From Ectobius pallidus (Eukaryota; Arthropoda; Insecta; Blattodea; Ectobiidae), in contig CAXKWD010000006.1 in assembly GCA_964059195.1 (NCBI GenBank), positions 177,194,825 through 177,258,824 on the forward strand: DNA of 64,000 nucleotides, given 5' to 3'. The position numbers were made by a program, and so were the translations under genes. Position 1 is the first letter of the stretch. The number at the start of each line of letters is the position of its first letter. The notes under the pieces are model-generated. The model had not been told where the DNA came from. It ran no database searches and was given only the letters and a program-made list of their open reading frames with translations. Below, one piece after another: positions 1 to 12,704 of this stretch.

Positions 1-287
1 AGCAGTTCAGCTTATGTGGAATACTTTGTGTTAAGAAATGATTTGCGCGTTTAAGTGAGTTGCATCCATTAGACGTGTTTGAATGCTGCTGTGGTGTACC
101 AACATGGGATACGTTCAATCAACGCCCTAAATGACTAGAATATGCTTTGAAATAAGCGAATTTTTGGAGTTGATCTACTGGTGTAATCCATGGATCAACA
201 CATTAAATCTCAATCATGTCCACGCCTTAAGAAGAGTGAGATGCGATCAGAAAAGACAGATGAAAGTCAAGACTGATGGGTTTTGTA

Positions 288-764
288 TAGGGCTGAAAGT
301 CGATTAAAATTTCTTATCGGGTTAACGCTTGACTTAATCGATTAATCGGCTGATTAATCAACAAACAGGTCGGTATTTTAAACGAAACCAAAGTGTACAT
401 TTAATATTGTTTTACACGTTTAATAACTACTACACTACAGGTAATCAGAAGAAATCCTGAATTATTAGTTAACTGATGAAAAAATATGTACAAAACTTAC
501 ATTTCCGGTTACTTTTTCAGTCAAGACTTGAGACACACGAGTTTGTTGACTAAACTACCCTTCAGGTTTCTGAATAACGGGAATTGTTTGGACACAATAG
601 GCTGAATGACACATGATGTGCCAAGCCCGGAGAAGCGAGAGAAAGGAGTTTGGTCATTTGACCCATTTCTCGAAAAAGTTTTTCAGAATTCGACTAAACC
701 GATTAATCGGAAAATGTAATTGATCGACGATTAAATGTTTAATCGATTAATCGATACAGCCCTA
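288..764. mobile_element. hAT-type MITE (TAGGGCTG termini)
   Basis: Inverted ends beginning TAGGGCTG are flanked by 8-bp near-identical target duplications (gttttgta at 280-287 and cttttgta at 765-772). The interior is rich in ATCGATTAATCG-like sequence and has no transposase. A second copy lies at 33939-34376. The inverted family A copy near 62.9 kb lacks this insertion and serves as an empty site. Confidence 0.85.
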
Positions 765-1014
765 CTTTTGTACAATGCCTAGTTTGCTCTTCCAAGCTAA
801 AGCCAAGTGTTCCAGTGTTCATTTAATTATTTTTATACTTTCCTTACTCATCAGGAAGTGGGTAAGCATTAATGTCAGTGAATGAGCCTTTATTCGGAGG
901 TTTTTAGGGCTAAAAATTAAAAGAAATTCTTTTTGGAATACCCCTGCGATTTGCAGTCTAAAAGCTATGTGTACCAAATTTCAAGTTTCTAGCTCATCTG
1001 GAGACATGTTATGA

Positions 1015-1484
1015 TAGGGTGACCAGACGGCCCGTTTTTAACGGGACTGTCCTTTTTTTTCATTAACTGTCCCAGTGTCCCGACAAATTTTTAACGGGAC
1101 GCCAAATGTCCTGTTTTTTTCCAAAACTTGGAACAAATGTCTGTTGAGTGTATCTGATTTAATTTCTTTAAATATCCTACTTCTATAATATGACAGATTA
1201 TTATTTTTAACAATTTTAATTGTTGGAAGTTGTAAATCTAATTTCAGTCATAAAAAGATTGACAAAGCTTGAATTTATAAGACTGCTTTTAATTCAGAAT
1301 TGCGATTTCTGATGACAACGGAATCTTATTTATTGCAATAAGTTATCTGATATTTAATTGTAACCGCAAGACTTAGAAGGAGCGCTTGAAGTCTTTGTTA
1401 TCCAAGTGTCCTGTTTTGTCCTGTTTTTTAAGGCAAATTTTGTCAATTGTCCTGTTTTTTAATTTCATAAATATGGTCACCCTA
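1015..1484. mobile_element. hAT-type MITE (TAGGGTGACC termini)
   Basis: Inverted ends TAGGGTGACCA / TGGTCACCCTA are flanked by a perfect 8-bp duplication tgttatga (1007-1014 and 1485-1492). The interior repeats GTCCTGTTTT-like motifs and is non-coding. The family A copy near 61.9 kb runs through the corresponding site without this insertion. Confidence 0.9.
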
Positions 1485-2519
1485 TGTTATGAAAAGGATA
1501 AATAAGGAATTTTACTTGTATTGATCTGTTTTTACGCCATTCAGAAGGAAGTCACACTATCTGCTGAGCTTCAGAAGCCGAACAACAAACAGAGATGGCG
1601 AAGCGAAAGTCATGTAGTTTCGCGCTAGATGGCAGGGCACGCGGTTTTGAGATTTAACGTGGTTTTACTAGTTTTCAATTATACATGTGACAGAATTGTC
1701 AATAAAATACTACGTAATAGTTATAAAAATTCTACCATACTAGCAGTTCAGCTTATGTGGAATACTTTGTGTTAAGAAATGATTTGCGCGTTTAAGTGAG
1801 TTACATCCATTAGACGTGTTTGAATGCTGCTGTGGTGTACCACATGGGATACGTTCAATGAATACTTCATCGCCTACTTTGACATGCTTTAAAATAAGCG
1901 AATTTTTGGAGTTGATCTACTGGTGTGTATCCATGGATCAACACATTTAGTACAACAACTAGTCTTCTTCAGGGATTTCTGAGGGGGAGGGGGCTATTTT
2001 CGATTACTTCGGCTACTTAATTTTAAAATAAAAGAGGGGGAACGGTGAAAGAAAGTGATTTGGTTAACGGAACATTCTTCAGTATTTTATGAAACTTTGC
2101 AGATATGTTCTCTGTGCATATGGAAATATCTGCTATGGTTCGTCATGTTTAAGGTCCTAAATTATTGTTTTTGTATTAATAATATTGAAATATGTCTACA
2201 TCAAAACAAGATAAAAAAAATCCCAAATATATTTTACCATTGCATTCGCCAACTACCTGTATTTTATTATTAAAGGTTCAAAATTGGAGAGCGCATTAGA
2301 TTCAAGTAAATATGGCATTTGAAGAATTCTGTATCCTGAAATCAAAAAGGAGTTACAGAATGCCATCCGACTATGAAAGAAAGGTTGAAACTTTATGTCA
2401 GTGTAAGTCAATGATAGTCTGTCTCAAAACGGATAAAGAAAAAATGTATGTCATTAATCCTCTATCTCAAGACGAAATATGCTCTTAATATGCTCCGGAG
2501 CCAATGAAGTTTGCTCTAT

Positions 2520-2935
2520 CGTTTAAGTAATTTTTTAGTGCACGCTCTCTAAAACAGGTGCTTGTCGAACTGAAAACTGGCCGAAAAAATTGCATTTTAG
2601 CAACCAAGGCCGCTAAAATTCCATAAAACTGCCTAGTACTTTAAAGTCGTCATGGCAATCTATAAACAAAATCCAGATGGCACTGACAAGTCACACCAAC
2701 TTAACATGGGTTTAAGCATATATTCGGTCATAAAACAACAAATTTAAGCCAACATGTTTCTTTATGATAATCACAAATTTTACCAGGGTTTTTCGCAAAA
2801 CAGGGTAGCCTTCTTCATCATATAAGAACAAATATAAGCCAACAACTTTTCACATTTTGGTTCACTTGAAAAACATTCCTTACCATGGACGAACAGCATT
2901 GAAATGCCGTAATATATCCCTTCTCATAGCCTATT
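2520..2935 (+). repeat. Interspersed repeat, family B (uninterrupted copy)
   Basis: This matches about 19830-20990, including the stretch starting agtcgtcatggcaatcta. At 2661-2662 a single TA marks the place where the second copy carries a DNA transposon (19949-20705). The family itself is unidentified and shows no coding capacity. Confidence 0.7.
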
Positions 2936-3986
2936 TCTGCCGTGAAGTTGCTGGTAGCAGCTCCAATTCAATGTTTCTGGCTTGGATTGAAATTTCCTCG
3001 GTATTATCATTTATCTTTTCATAAATACTAGTTGGTATGCAATAGTCTACTGCTGGCACCAGCTCCAATTCAATGTTTCTGGCTTGGATTGAAATTTCCA
3101 CGGGATTATCATTAATATTTTCACAAGCTTTTCATAATTATTAGTTCATATGCATTACAAAAAACCCTTTAGGCAAGCCCACGGGCTGAGCTAGATTTCG
3201 AAATGCTTTTGGTTTAATTTACTGTCGCTGCCTAGCACTCTTCTTCTTTAGCCTTGGCATGACAAAGCCGCAATAATAACTGCAAAAAAGAGGAAAGAGC
3301 ACTTTTTCAAACATTCAAATCTCGCCTTATATGAGAGCTATCAAGAAATTAGTTATTGATTTGTAGAGTACTCATCAAGAGCTTTTCAACGATACCCCAC
3401 AAGACGTAGTTTCAAAAATTTCGAATTTCCATCCCCCCACCCCCACTCGTACCCCCAAAACCCCCGAATCGTTGGTATCACTGTGAACTCCATAGGGAGT
3501 TCTCTAATTTATTCAAACAAAGTTTCCCTCTATACTTCATAGGGGCCGAGATATATTCGTTTCAAAATTTCAACCACCTCCCCCTACCCCCCCCCTCCCC
3601 CTTGGGCCAATTTTGCTCATTAACGAACTTGTCCGAACTATTGGGCCTAGAAATAACATAATTAAATTTGGTTCAATTATCTTCAAAATTACGGCCACGG
3701 TGGTTTCGTACTTAGGGAGGCATGAAACGTAAAGATGTGAAAGAATTTTTCGAAAGTCTTGACATGGTATCGATTGCAATAGGTAGATTTTTCTTCGAAA
3801 TCTACCTAAAAAGCGACTCATAATGCATCTATACCGCATTTCGTTTGGTAGGTAAGGTTCATTGTTGTTCTCCGATTCAGGTGGCTGTGAGAATATGAAA
3901 TGGCTGACTACCTTTCATTATAATGAATTATACGGTATTTTTGTTTCATTTCATATAATTTAGAGAGCTTTTACTAAAAATATTCT
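2936..3986. other. Non-coding stretch with a local tandem duplication and C-rich tracts
   Basis: A segment beginning agctccaattcaatgtttct occurs at 2959 and again at 3061, a tandem duplication with a period of about 102 bp. Cytosine-rich tracts lie at about 3430-3470 and 3580-3602. No gene or recognised transposon was seen. Confidence 0.5.
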
Positions 3987-4980
3987 ATGCAAAAACTTTA
4001 TCGGACTCATATAGTATTTCAGCCTCGGCCCGCTATACTAGATTCGTCCGATAAAGTGTTATTAAGTGCCAGTATGGTACTTTATGAGATTGTGTGTGGG
4101 GACGAAAAATGTCTGTCCGTCTGTCTGTCTGTCCTTCCGTGTGTCTGTACGCGCGATAACTCAAATACGCTTTGTCGAATTTTAATGAAACTTGGTATAC
4201 ACGTTTATAATGTCCATGGGAAGAACCCTATTGATATTGAACCAAATCGGTTCACCGGTACCGGTGTATTGCCCAATTTAGTGCCTATTTTAATAGATTA
4301 TGGCGCCTTTCTAATAGAAAGGCGCCATAACTCAAATACGCTGTATCGGATTTCCATGAAACTTGGTATACCCATTTATGACGTCCATAAGAAGTGCCCT
4401 ATTGAATTTGAACCTAATCCGTTGACCGGTACCGGAGTAAAACCCAATTTAGTGTATATTTTAAAGACGCGGTAACTCAAATACGCTTTACCGGATTTTT
4501 ATGAAACTTGGTATACACATTTATAATGTCCATGGGAAGACGTCTATTCATAATGGATAAAATCGGTTGACCTGTTTCGGAGTAATGCTCAATTTAGTAT
4601 CTATTTTATGGTAATATACGTATTCGAAAGAATTTATAAAAAAATGAAAATCAGTTATCTTGACAACATAGCCTATTGTTTTACTGTGATCTTATAAGGC
4701 CTTGGAAATTAAAATACAGGTAGCTATGACAAAAAACACTATTGTTTTACATGCGCTTATCCAACTAGACCGTTAAAATGACCCAGGTGGCCGAGATGGT
4801 AGACCTTTCTTCTTCCGTAAGCCCTGCTTAATGAATAAATCTGGAGCTTAACTTGGAAATCAATTAAAAAAAAAAAACATATTCTGCATATCATAATTGC
4901 AGTCATAACTGATTAAAAAAAACATACTGGCACTTTGTTACATCAGTTTACCTGATTTTATTTTGTGTTGATACATAAAT
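3987..4980 (+). repeat. Modular repeat (three-unit copy) with tRNA-like segment and 3' tail
   Basis: A (gtct)n-rich head is followed by three related units starting at ctcaaatacg (4160, 4331, 4476), then a spacer, a tRNA-like stretch (acccaggtggccgagatgg near 4780) and an A-rich tail. A longer copy with five units lies at about 7440-8830, and an inverted copy enters at the right window edge. The units stay open over about 160 codons in one frame, but the same drifting pattern recurs in the copies, so I do not call a gene. In this copy the tRNA-like part has lost its B-box portion. Confidence 0.65.
4298..4330. repeat. 33-bp near-perfect palindrome between repeat units
   Basis: An inverted repeat built on ATGGCGCCTTTCTA with a minimal loop. 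It is conserved in sequence and position in the second copy of the modular repeat (7682-7714). Confidence 0.85.
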
Positions 4981-5239
4981 ACCTATGTCCTCTTGTTAGC
5001 TGAATTATAAGTTAGAAGTTGTATCAGTTAGATTACAAGATAAAACAAATTTTAATGAATTAGAAACAAATGAAAAGAATTTTATACAACCAGTTCTGAA
5101 AAAATGAGGCTGTTAAAAACGTGACAAATTAATATTGTTTATCTCTCTCTCTCTCTCGACAGAGAATCAACGTAAAGCCTAAGTGCACATTAAGAAAGGA
5201 TTTTGAAAAACTAATTTTAAATGCCAAAATCAAATTTTT

Positions 5240-6154
5240 TAGAGAAGACATAACGCCTTTTTATACACAGAATTATCAAATCCAAACCAAATTCCATGCA
5301 CAGTTCCCATGACAACAGTGTATTGTTGGCAGTGGTCACAGGTAGCTTTGGAAATAAATGATACGGGACTTTGACAAATTAGAGAAGCTATCGATAGAAT
5401 TCATTGCTGTAAATAAATAATGAAGAATGAAACCCACGAAAATAAAGCACAAAGTGATGCAGTCATATAACTTTCTCTGCCCTGGACATAGGGAATACCA
5501 TTTTCTCACTACACCTTTTGATGTAGAATAAGAGGTCGTATTGCGGGGACAGCTTAATCCTGCTGTCACAGTCTGAGTGTGCCAACGAATATGCCATATC
5601 GGAAGTTGGTAAAAAAAATCCTATCCACTGATACGTTATTCATAACTGTAGGCTTTGTATTTTTAATTTAGTAATATGGATGTTTATCATAGGCCCTAAG
5701 CATGTAAAAGGAGACGAAATAGGATGGAAATGGAACATTTTTATTCTTAAGCACGCAGTATAATGTTATGTCCCAGGTTTTGGGGGGAGGAAAGTATGAA
5801 AGTGGTGTTGATTTATTTTTTATTTCAGCCCCGAAACGGTTGTGTGGTAACTTGAGAGTGAGAAATAAAATATCCCGTAAAGACAATACAATTTTATGAT
5901 ACCGGAAATTCAGTTTTTTCTTATTTGAACCCCTACCAGGCATGGCGTGTAGAAGCAATGGGGTGCAAAATTCTAAGTCCTCTATTAGCCATAAAAACCT
6001 ATAGGCTATCAAGCGTTTTCTGGGGGAATAGTTTGAGTGTGATAAGTCGTTCTTCCTCATTTCAAATTCTGTATACCTATTTAAGGACCTAGAGTTTGAA
6101 AATCGAAATTCTTTCATAAGTTAATTTCAAAACCCGAGCGACGCCGGGCCCTAG
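5240..6154 (+). mobile_element. Degenerate non-autonomous Helitron copy
   Basis: It shares its body with the Helitrons at 58325-60310, including the stretch atgtttatcataggccctaa. Its end has a GC-rich hairpin (cccgagcgacgccggg) just before CTAG (6151-6154). The 5' TC end is not recognisable, so the left border is approximate. Confidence 0.6.
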
Positions 6155-6511
6155 CATATGTTCAATTATGTTATATGAAAATGGGTCCAAGAATTATTTA
6201 TTTCCTTTGTTAGAGCCTTTTCTGTACACCTGATCCAATTAGCAGAATACAGAACTGTAGAAAAGAGAACATCAAATCCACGTCGCATGGACTCCCTGAT
6301 GCGCTGATGTATCTCATATTATATTCCAGCCAAACGCGCTTAGGTCAGGCTCTAACCAGGAAATAAGGCCATTTCGAACCCAAGTTCATATAACTTAATT
6401 TCATTCACACGCTTCCTCAAAGTTTTGGCCTTACTTACTTACTCAATGACAATAGACAAAATATTTGATCAGTGGTTGATCTACTTCGCCTGAATCCACA
6501 TTGGTGATCTC

Positions 6512-7265
6512 CAGGGCCCGGATTCTGATGACCTAAAATTGTTTGAAAAATGACCTATAAAATGACCCTATATTTTAAAGAAAATTACTTAATAATTATA
6601 AAAAATGACCTAAAACTGATTTTGTTGATAAAAAATATTATTGTACACACAAAGTTATAGACTAGTTTGTACATAATTGTAAAAACTGTAAATAATTGTA
6701 ATGTTGTGAATGTTTTTTTCTCACGGAAATTTATACTGGCACTGAGGGACTCGCGAGTCAAACTTTGGCATTTCCTTTTGTGGTCTGCCGGATTATATTG
6801 TTGTTTATTGAGGGTAAACAGTAGTTTGCACTCTCAAATCCAAGCGGGCCAAGTCATTCTAATAACAATATTAATATAATACAACATTTTGGCGTTTATT
6901 TGATTCTCACTTCCGACTGAGACATGACAACACTTTAACGCCGAATATTTCCTTCTTGCATTAAACAAACAACACTTCAGAGACAACACCGCTAGCGACG
7001 AAAAAAAGTTATTATACTCAATGTATTAGTAAATACATGAAAATGACAAAATAAGGTAGCAAATGACACGAAAATGACAAAATAATGATGTAACATTTAA
7101 ATAAATGCCCTAAAAATATAAAATTGCATTAAATGACAAAAAAAATGACCCAGTAAAAATGTATTTCTGTAATCTAGAGGCCATGATTAGCATTTATGTA
7201 CAAGCTGGCAATGTCTATGCCGCATAAATAAAAAAAGATGACATGTCATTAGAATCCGGGCCCTG
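6512..7265. mobile_element. hAT-type MITE (CAGGGCCCGGATT termini)
   Basis: Inverted termini CAGGGCCCGGATTCTGATGA are matched at the other end through 7265. They are flanked by a perfect 8-bp duplication gtgatctc (6504-6511 and 7266-7273). The interior is scattered with AATGAC/ATGACC motifs, as in the related copies at 22592, 23164, 29627 and 35750. No transposase is present. Confidence 0.9.
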
Positions 7266-7439
7266 GTGATCTCCAATGATTTCGTCCACATATGGGGTTA
7301 ATATGGACAGCAGTATATTAGATAAAGTTTTGTATGGTGTTGATAAGAGACAAATAGTTATTGCATTCGGCCCTATCTCCCTGTTTATGGATCGGTATAA
7401 TAAGTTTTGGCCTACTTTTTTTTTTTTATTCTAGCCTGT

Positions 7440-8830
7440 AAAGTTATTAAGTGCCAGTATGGTACTTTATGAGATTGTGTGGGGGACGAAAAATGTCTGT
7501 CCGTCTGTCTGTCTGTCCGTCCGTGTGTCTGTACGCGCTCTAACTCAAATACGCTTTTTCGGATTTTCATGAAACTTGGAAAACACATTTATAATGTCAA
7601 TGGGAAGAACCCTATTGATATTGAACCAAATTGGTTCACCGGTACCGGAGTAATGCCCAATTTAGTGCCTATTTTAATAGATTATGGCGCCTTTCTAATA
7701 GAAAGGCGCCATAATTCAAATACGCTGTATCGGATTTCCATTAAACTTGGTATACGCATTTATGACATCCATGAAAAGTACTCTGTTAAATTTTAACCTA
7801 ATCTGTTGACCGGTACCGGAGTAAAACCCAATTTAGTGTATATTTTAAAGGCGCAATAGCTCAAATACGCCTTATCGGATATTTATGAAACTTCGTATAC
7901 GCATTTATACTATCCATGGAAAGACGTCTGTTGATGTTCAACCAAATCGGTTGGCCAGTACCGGAATGATGCCCAATTTATTGCATTTTATGTTAATATA
8001 TGAGAAGTCGCGATAACTCAAATATGCTTTATTGGATTTTCCCGAAACTTTGTATACCCATTTATAATGTATATGGGAAGACGTCTACCGATATTGGACC
8101 AAATCGGTTGTCCGGTACCGGAGTAAAACCCAATTTAGTGTCTATTTTAAAAACGCGGTAACTCAAATACGCTTTACCGGATTTTTATGGAATTTGGTAT
8201 ACACATTTATAGTGTTCATGGGAAGAGGTCTACTGATACTGGATGAAATCGGTTCACCTGTTTCGGAGTAATGCTCAATTTGTTGCCTATTTTATGATAA
8301 TATACGTATTCGAAAGAATTTATATAAAAAAAAAGCAAATCATTTATCATGACAACATAGTCAATTGTTTTACTGTGATATTTTACGGCTTTGGAAATTA
8401 AAATAGAGATAGCTATGACCAAAAACACTATTGTTTTACATGCGCTTATAACTTACAACTAGACCGTTAAACTGACCCAGGTGACCGAGATGGTAACGTT
8501 TTGGCCTCACGTTATGGAGTTCCATGGTTCAAATCCCGAAACCAGCCAATTTCACTTTCTTTTTCGTATTTTTATGTGAGTGTGCGATTGTCAAGATATC
8601 AAAAATCTGTACAGTTCAGCTGATGCTGGAAGATTTTAATCTGATTAAAAAGAAAACTAGACCTTTGTTCTTCCCTAAGCCCTGCTTAATGAATAAATCT
8701 GGAGCTTAACTTGTAAATCAATTAAAAAAACATATTCTGCATATCATAATTGCAGTCATAACTGATTAAAAAAGCATACTGGCACTTTTTTACATCAGTT
8801 TACCTGATTTTATTATTTTTAAAAGTTTGG
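7440..8830 (+). repeat. Modular repeat (five-unit copy) with tRNA-like segment
   Basis: Units start at about 7544, 7715, 7860, 8017 and 8162 (spacings 171, 145, 157 and 145 bp). Next come a spacer and a tRNA-like segment at about 8472-8545, with a B-box-like ggttcaaatcc, then a tail ending near agtttacctgatttta. The same tail occurs alone at about 16015-16085. The copy at 3987-4980 has only three units. Confidence 0.7.
7682..7714. repeat. 33-bp near-perfect palindrome between repeat units
   Basis: Same inverted repeat as at 4298-4330, differing only at the outermost bases and at the same place relative to unit 2. Confidence 0.85.
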
Positions 8831-8913
8831 AAATGGACTTGCATGGTTTTGGATATCACGTCATATTGTAAATGAGAGTAAAATAAAATTAGGCCGATCA
8901 CACTGTGCATTGT

Positions 8914-9057
8914 TCACAATTTATTAAGGGTGTTCAGATAAGATTTAAGTACGTCACATCCTGCTCGGACGGTCTGGTCGTATCCCGGGAAAGTTTTCTG
9001 CGCACGTTGGTACCAGTTGGCAACTATGGGGTACTTCCCCACGTCGAACCCGGCCGC
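8914..9057 (-). CDS. GST-2 coding exon 5 and stop
   Basis: 48 codons including TGA: AAGFDVGKYPIVANWYQRAQ, then KTFPGYDQ and a C-terminus SYLNTLNKL. Same length as GST-1 exon 5. An AATAAA (8920-8925) falls inside the last codons. Confidence 0.9.
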   Translation of the reverse strand, partial: AAGFDVGKYPIVANWYQRAQKTFPGYDQTVRAGCDVLKSYLNTLNKL

Positions 9058-11983
9058 CTGAAACACAAAACAACATCGTCATGGCAACAAGTCACTGTAT
9101 AACCTATGAGTACTGTTTACAGTCTGCTAGCAATATCAATGGCCTCCACGTTCTCCCGATCTTGGACGATTTGCATAGAAAAGGTTGTCCTTGTCGCCTG
9201 TGTGATGCTGGGCGAGCTTTGTGTTTGGATTCAGCTTAATAAACTGAATAAGTTACCATCTTCGCCAAATCGAAAATCATAAATGCAGTCTTGTCTACAT
9301 GACAATAATGTACTTTCTGCATATTTTCATCCATTAAGACACACCAAGAGGCTTCCAGGTCTAAGTAACAGAGCACAAACAATTGTGGGCAACAAGTGTG
9401 CAAAGCATGATGGGACTTAAAGCACGCCCTATAGCCTATACACTAGCAGGTGCCTTCGATTAATACTCAACTGCTAGATGCTTTATCATGATCCCCTTCT
9501 GTCTACTTATGTTAAAAGAATCAGATCTCTGGGGGTCGTAATGTTACGAACAAATTAATCAAGCAGAGCGGGCTAACCAAATCAACAAATTTATGAGTTA
9601 TATTGCAAAAAAAAAAAATTCAGCTATGCTATTTTATTCTGGTTGCTAAGGTAACCGAGCAATGCCACCAATTGAAGCGTTTAGTTTTATAAGGGTGTAA
9701 GTGCCATGATTTTTCATCTGATAATTTTAAATGGATCTATTTACCCAGACCAGTGCATTTCAGAAGGGCCCAAAGAAAGCCACGTAAGTAGCAATAAATT
9801 CCAAGATACAGCTCTGGCACGTCTTTCTGTGGGTCTATGTCTTGTTTTCTACACAATCTTGATTTTGGTACTTAGACCCTTATAAAAGTAAGTAAGTAAT
9901 TTATTGTCACACACATTTACAAAATAGCTTAAAAGCTAGTAAACTGGTGACTCGTCAAAAAATAAATAAATAAAAATAAAAAAATACAATGGAATAATGC
10001 TAGTACTATATATATAAATACATATTTTGAAAAATGTAAAATATGAAAAGAAACCTTAAAAAAAAAAACCACATTAATTATACATTTTTGTCCTGAAAAA
10101 TTCACTTAAAAAAAAAAAAAAAGTAAGCTTCCTCAATTTTTTTTTTTTTAAGTTTTGCTTTAAATTGTTTATCATTTAATTGTTTTGTTTCTTCTGAAAA
10201 ATCATTGTATGCTTTCATGCCCATGTATCTAGGACATCTTTCAGATAGAGCAAATCTATGTACTGGAAATTGTCTAAACGCTTCAACTAATTTCACACGG
10301 AAACACGAGCTCAAATAAGCCATGTTACCTCGATGGATGCCACAGAGGACACGAGAGAAAAGTCCGCGATGGTCTTGTTGTCGCCTGCGATCCACTTCTT
10401 GCCCTCCAAATATCGCTCAAGAATATCCAAGGCGTCGAACAGCTTCCCCGCCTTCCCGTGCTGTAACAACACATACATTTACCTTTACATGTGCTACTAT
10501 GTTTCAGAGTATGACAAGGCCGAGTATTATCTAGTTAAAAAAAATCCTGAAAGGTACGGTATTCTTCTTTTACATTATAGTATATTGCGACACAAGGGCG
10601 GAAAGACACGTTTACGGGTCGAGGAAACAGATTGAAAACCCGAGGCGCAGCCGAGGGTTTTTAAGTTTTCGAGACCCGTAAATGCCTTTACGGCCCGTGT
10701 GTTGCATGCTATTTTTTGCACGATGATTATTTATATCAATTTAATTATATTGATTGTGATATTACCTGAAAATATCATGTAAATACATTCTTGAAAATAG
10801 ATGTTTATTTCAGAAAGTGATTCGCATGTGTTTGTTGTTATGGGAACCGAATATTTGTCCTGGGGGCCGTGTCCATAAAGACTTGTATTATGAAGTGTAT
10901 CGTAATGAATTATGACGTGGCGCTTGGACCGTAAGTAATTTAACCTCATCGCAACGCCCTTAGCAACACGATTGTGTGGGAATGTCAACTTACGATCCAT
11001 GTAAACAACTTTCGTAAGTAACACTTACTAGCTAAGGAGTGCAAAAATGCTTATTTGCGAGCAGAAATGACGAAGGCCTCCCCGCTTTATAAATATTCGG
11101 TTGCCATAAACAATAAGAAATGCGAATCCCATTCTGAAATAAGCACCATAATTCTGTGTACCTTAGGCCTATATCTGTGTTTTATCATGATTATTGATTA
11201 ATGGCGATTTCAGTAAGTATAATATTCTGCGTTGCAATTGAGATATTTCAGAAAATTGGCAACTTAACGATTTTATAAGAGACTATTTTACGATTTTTAG
11301 AGCCTATTTTAGGTACCTAAAACAGCATTCTTAGCGACCTAAAAGTCCGAAGTCTACTAATTAGTGGTACTTACGAATATTGTTGCCGTGGATCCTAACT
11401 TGACATTCCCACACGCAATCTGGTTGCTATGAAAACAAAAGAAATCTCCGTGCGGTAAAAATTACAAAAAGCACACGTGCCGTAAGTAAAACCATCATAA
11501 TACAAGCCTTTATGGAAGACCGGAACCAAGGCCCACCAGTTTGTGGAGATTTTAACAGGACAAGTATTCGGTCCCCATAACAACCAACACATGTGAATCA
11601 CTTTCTGAAATGTAACATCCATCTTCAATAATGTATATACATAATATTTTCAGCTAATATCTCAATTAATATAAATAAATTGATATAAATAATCATCGTA
11701 CTAAAAATAGCATGCAATACTCTTGCCGTAAGCGCATAACGGATCTCGGAAATTGAAAGAAAAAAAACTTTCCTCGATCCGTATGCATCGCTTACGGCAC
11801 TTGTATCGCAATATACTATTTTTAAACCAATGATTGTAGATAGTGTTGTTCCTATTACGGGTTCGATTCCCAAACATAACCTACTCTCAAATTAATCGTG
11901 CATCGGACAAAATATAATTAATTTATTAATGAAAAATACTGATGAAACCTGTTAAGAGTAAAAATAAAAATAAAAAAATAAAA

Positions 11984-12069
<86 letters not shown>

Positions 12070-12672
12070 CAATGGCAATAGACAATTCCTCAGCAAGCTA
12101 AAGGAATATTATCTATTTTATGGAGGTTTATTGCCGCGCTTACCTGAACCCGCCATTCAACCCTAATCTGCCCTAACTCCATCCAATCATCCCACGCAAA
12201 TCCTACTTCCCTTAAATCTATCCTAATATTGTCCTCCCACCTATGTCTAGGTCTTCTAAGCGGTCTTTTCCCTTCGGGTCTCCCATTCAATACTTTTGAG
12301 ATATGTCTTTCCTCCCCCATTTCATCCTCCGTGATTTAATTACCGTTACTATATCCGATGAAGAGCACAGGTCCTGAAGCTCGTCATTATGCAGTTTTCA
12401 TCTCTCTTAGGTCTGAATATTTCCCTAAGTCCCCTGTTTTCCATGTCTCACATCCATATAATACAACCGGCACAAAATGCTTATTTTTAGATTTCTGGAC
12501 AGAAGACGAGAAGATAAGAGTTTCTAAACTGCATAAAAACAAGCATTTCCTTATTTAAGTCTCAACTTAACTTCTGCTTTAATATTATTTGTATCTGTAA
12601 TTATTGCTCCCACATATTTGAACTTCTTCACTTGTTCGATCGATTTACCGGCTGTTTTAATATTTTGTAGGC

Positions 12673-12704
<32 letters not shown>

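Larger units (their letters stand above)
1..2290 (+). repeat. Composite interspersed repeat, family A, tandem partial units
   Basis: The first bases of the window reappear at about 1742, so this is a tandem arrangement. One unit runs from the window edge to about 1741 and a second begins there. Inverted copies of the same sequence fill about 61040-63375. The first unit is enlarged by two hAT MITEs (288-764 and 1015-1484); without them the period is about 0.8 kb. No intact protein is visible. Homology to the right-hand copy continues past 1945 to roughly 2150. The family is unidentified. Confidence 0.7.

Noticed and set aside
3987..4475. 162-codon open frame as a host gene
   Set aside because: It is made of drifting repeat units that recur at 7479-8300 and 63.9 kb, and it lacks splice context or a recognisable domain.
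5141..5160. (TC)n tract as a polypyrimidine/acceptor of an unseen gene
   Set aside because: It ends in ctctctcgacag, but no coding exon with a conserved domain follows. Treated as low-complexity sequence.
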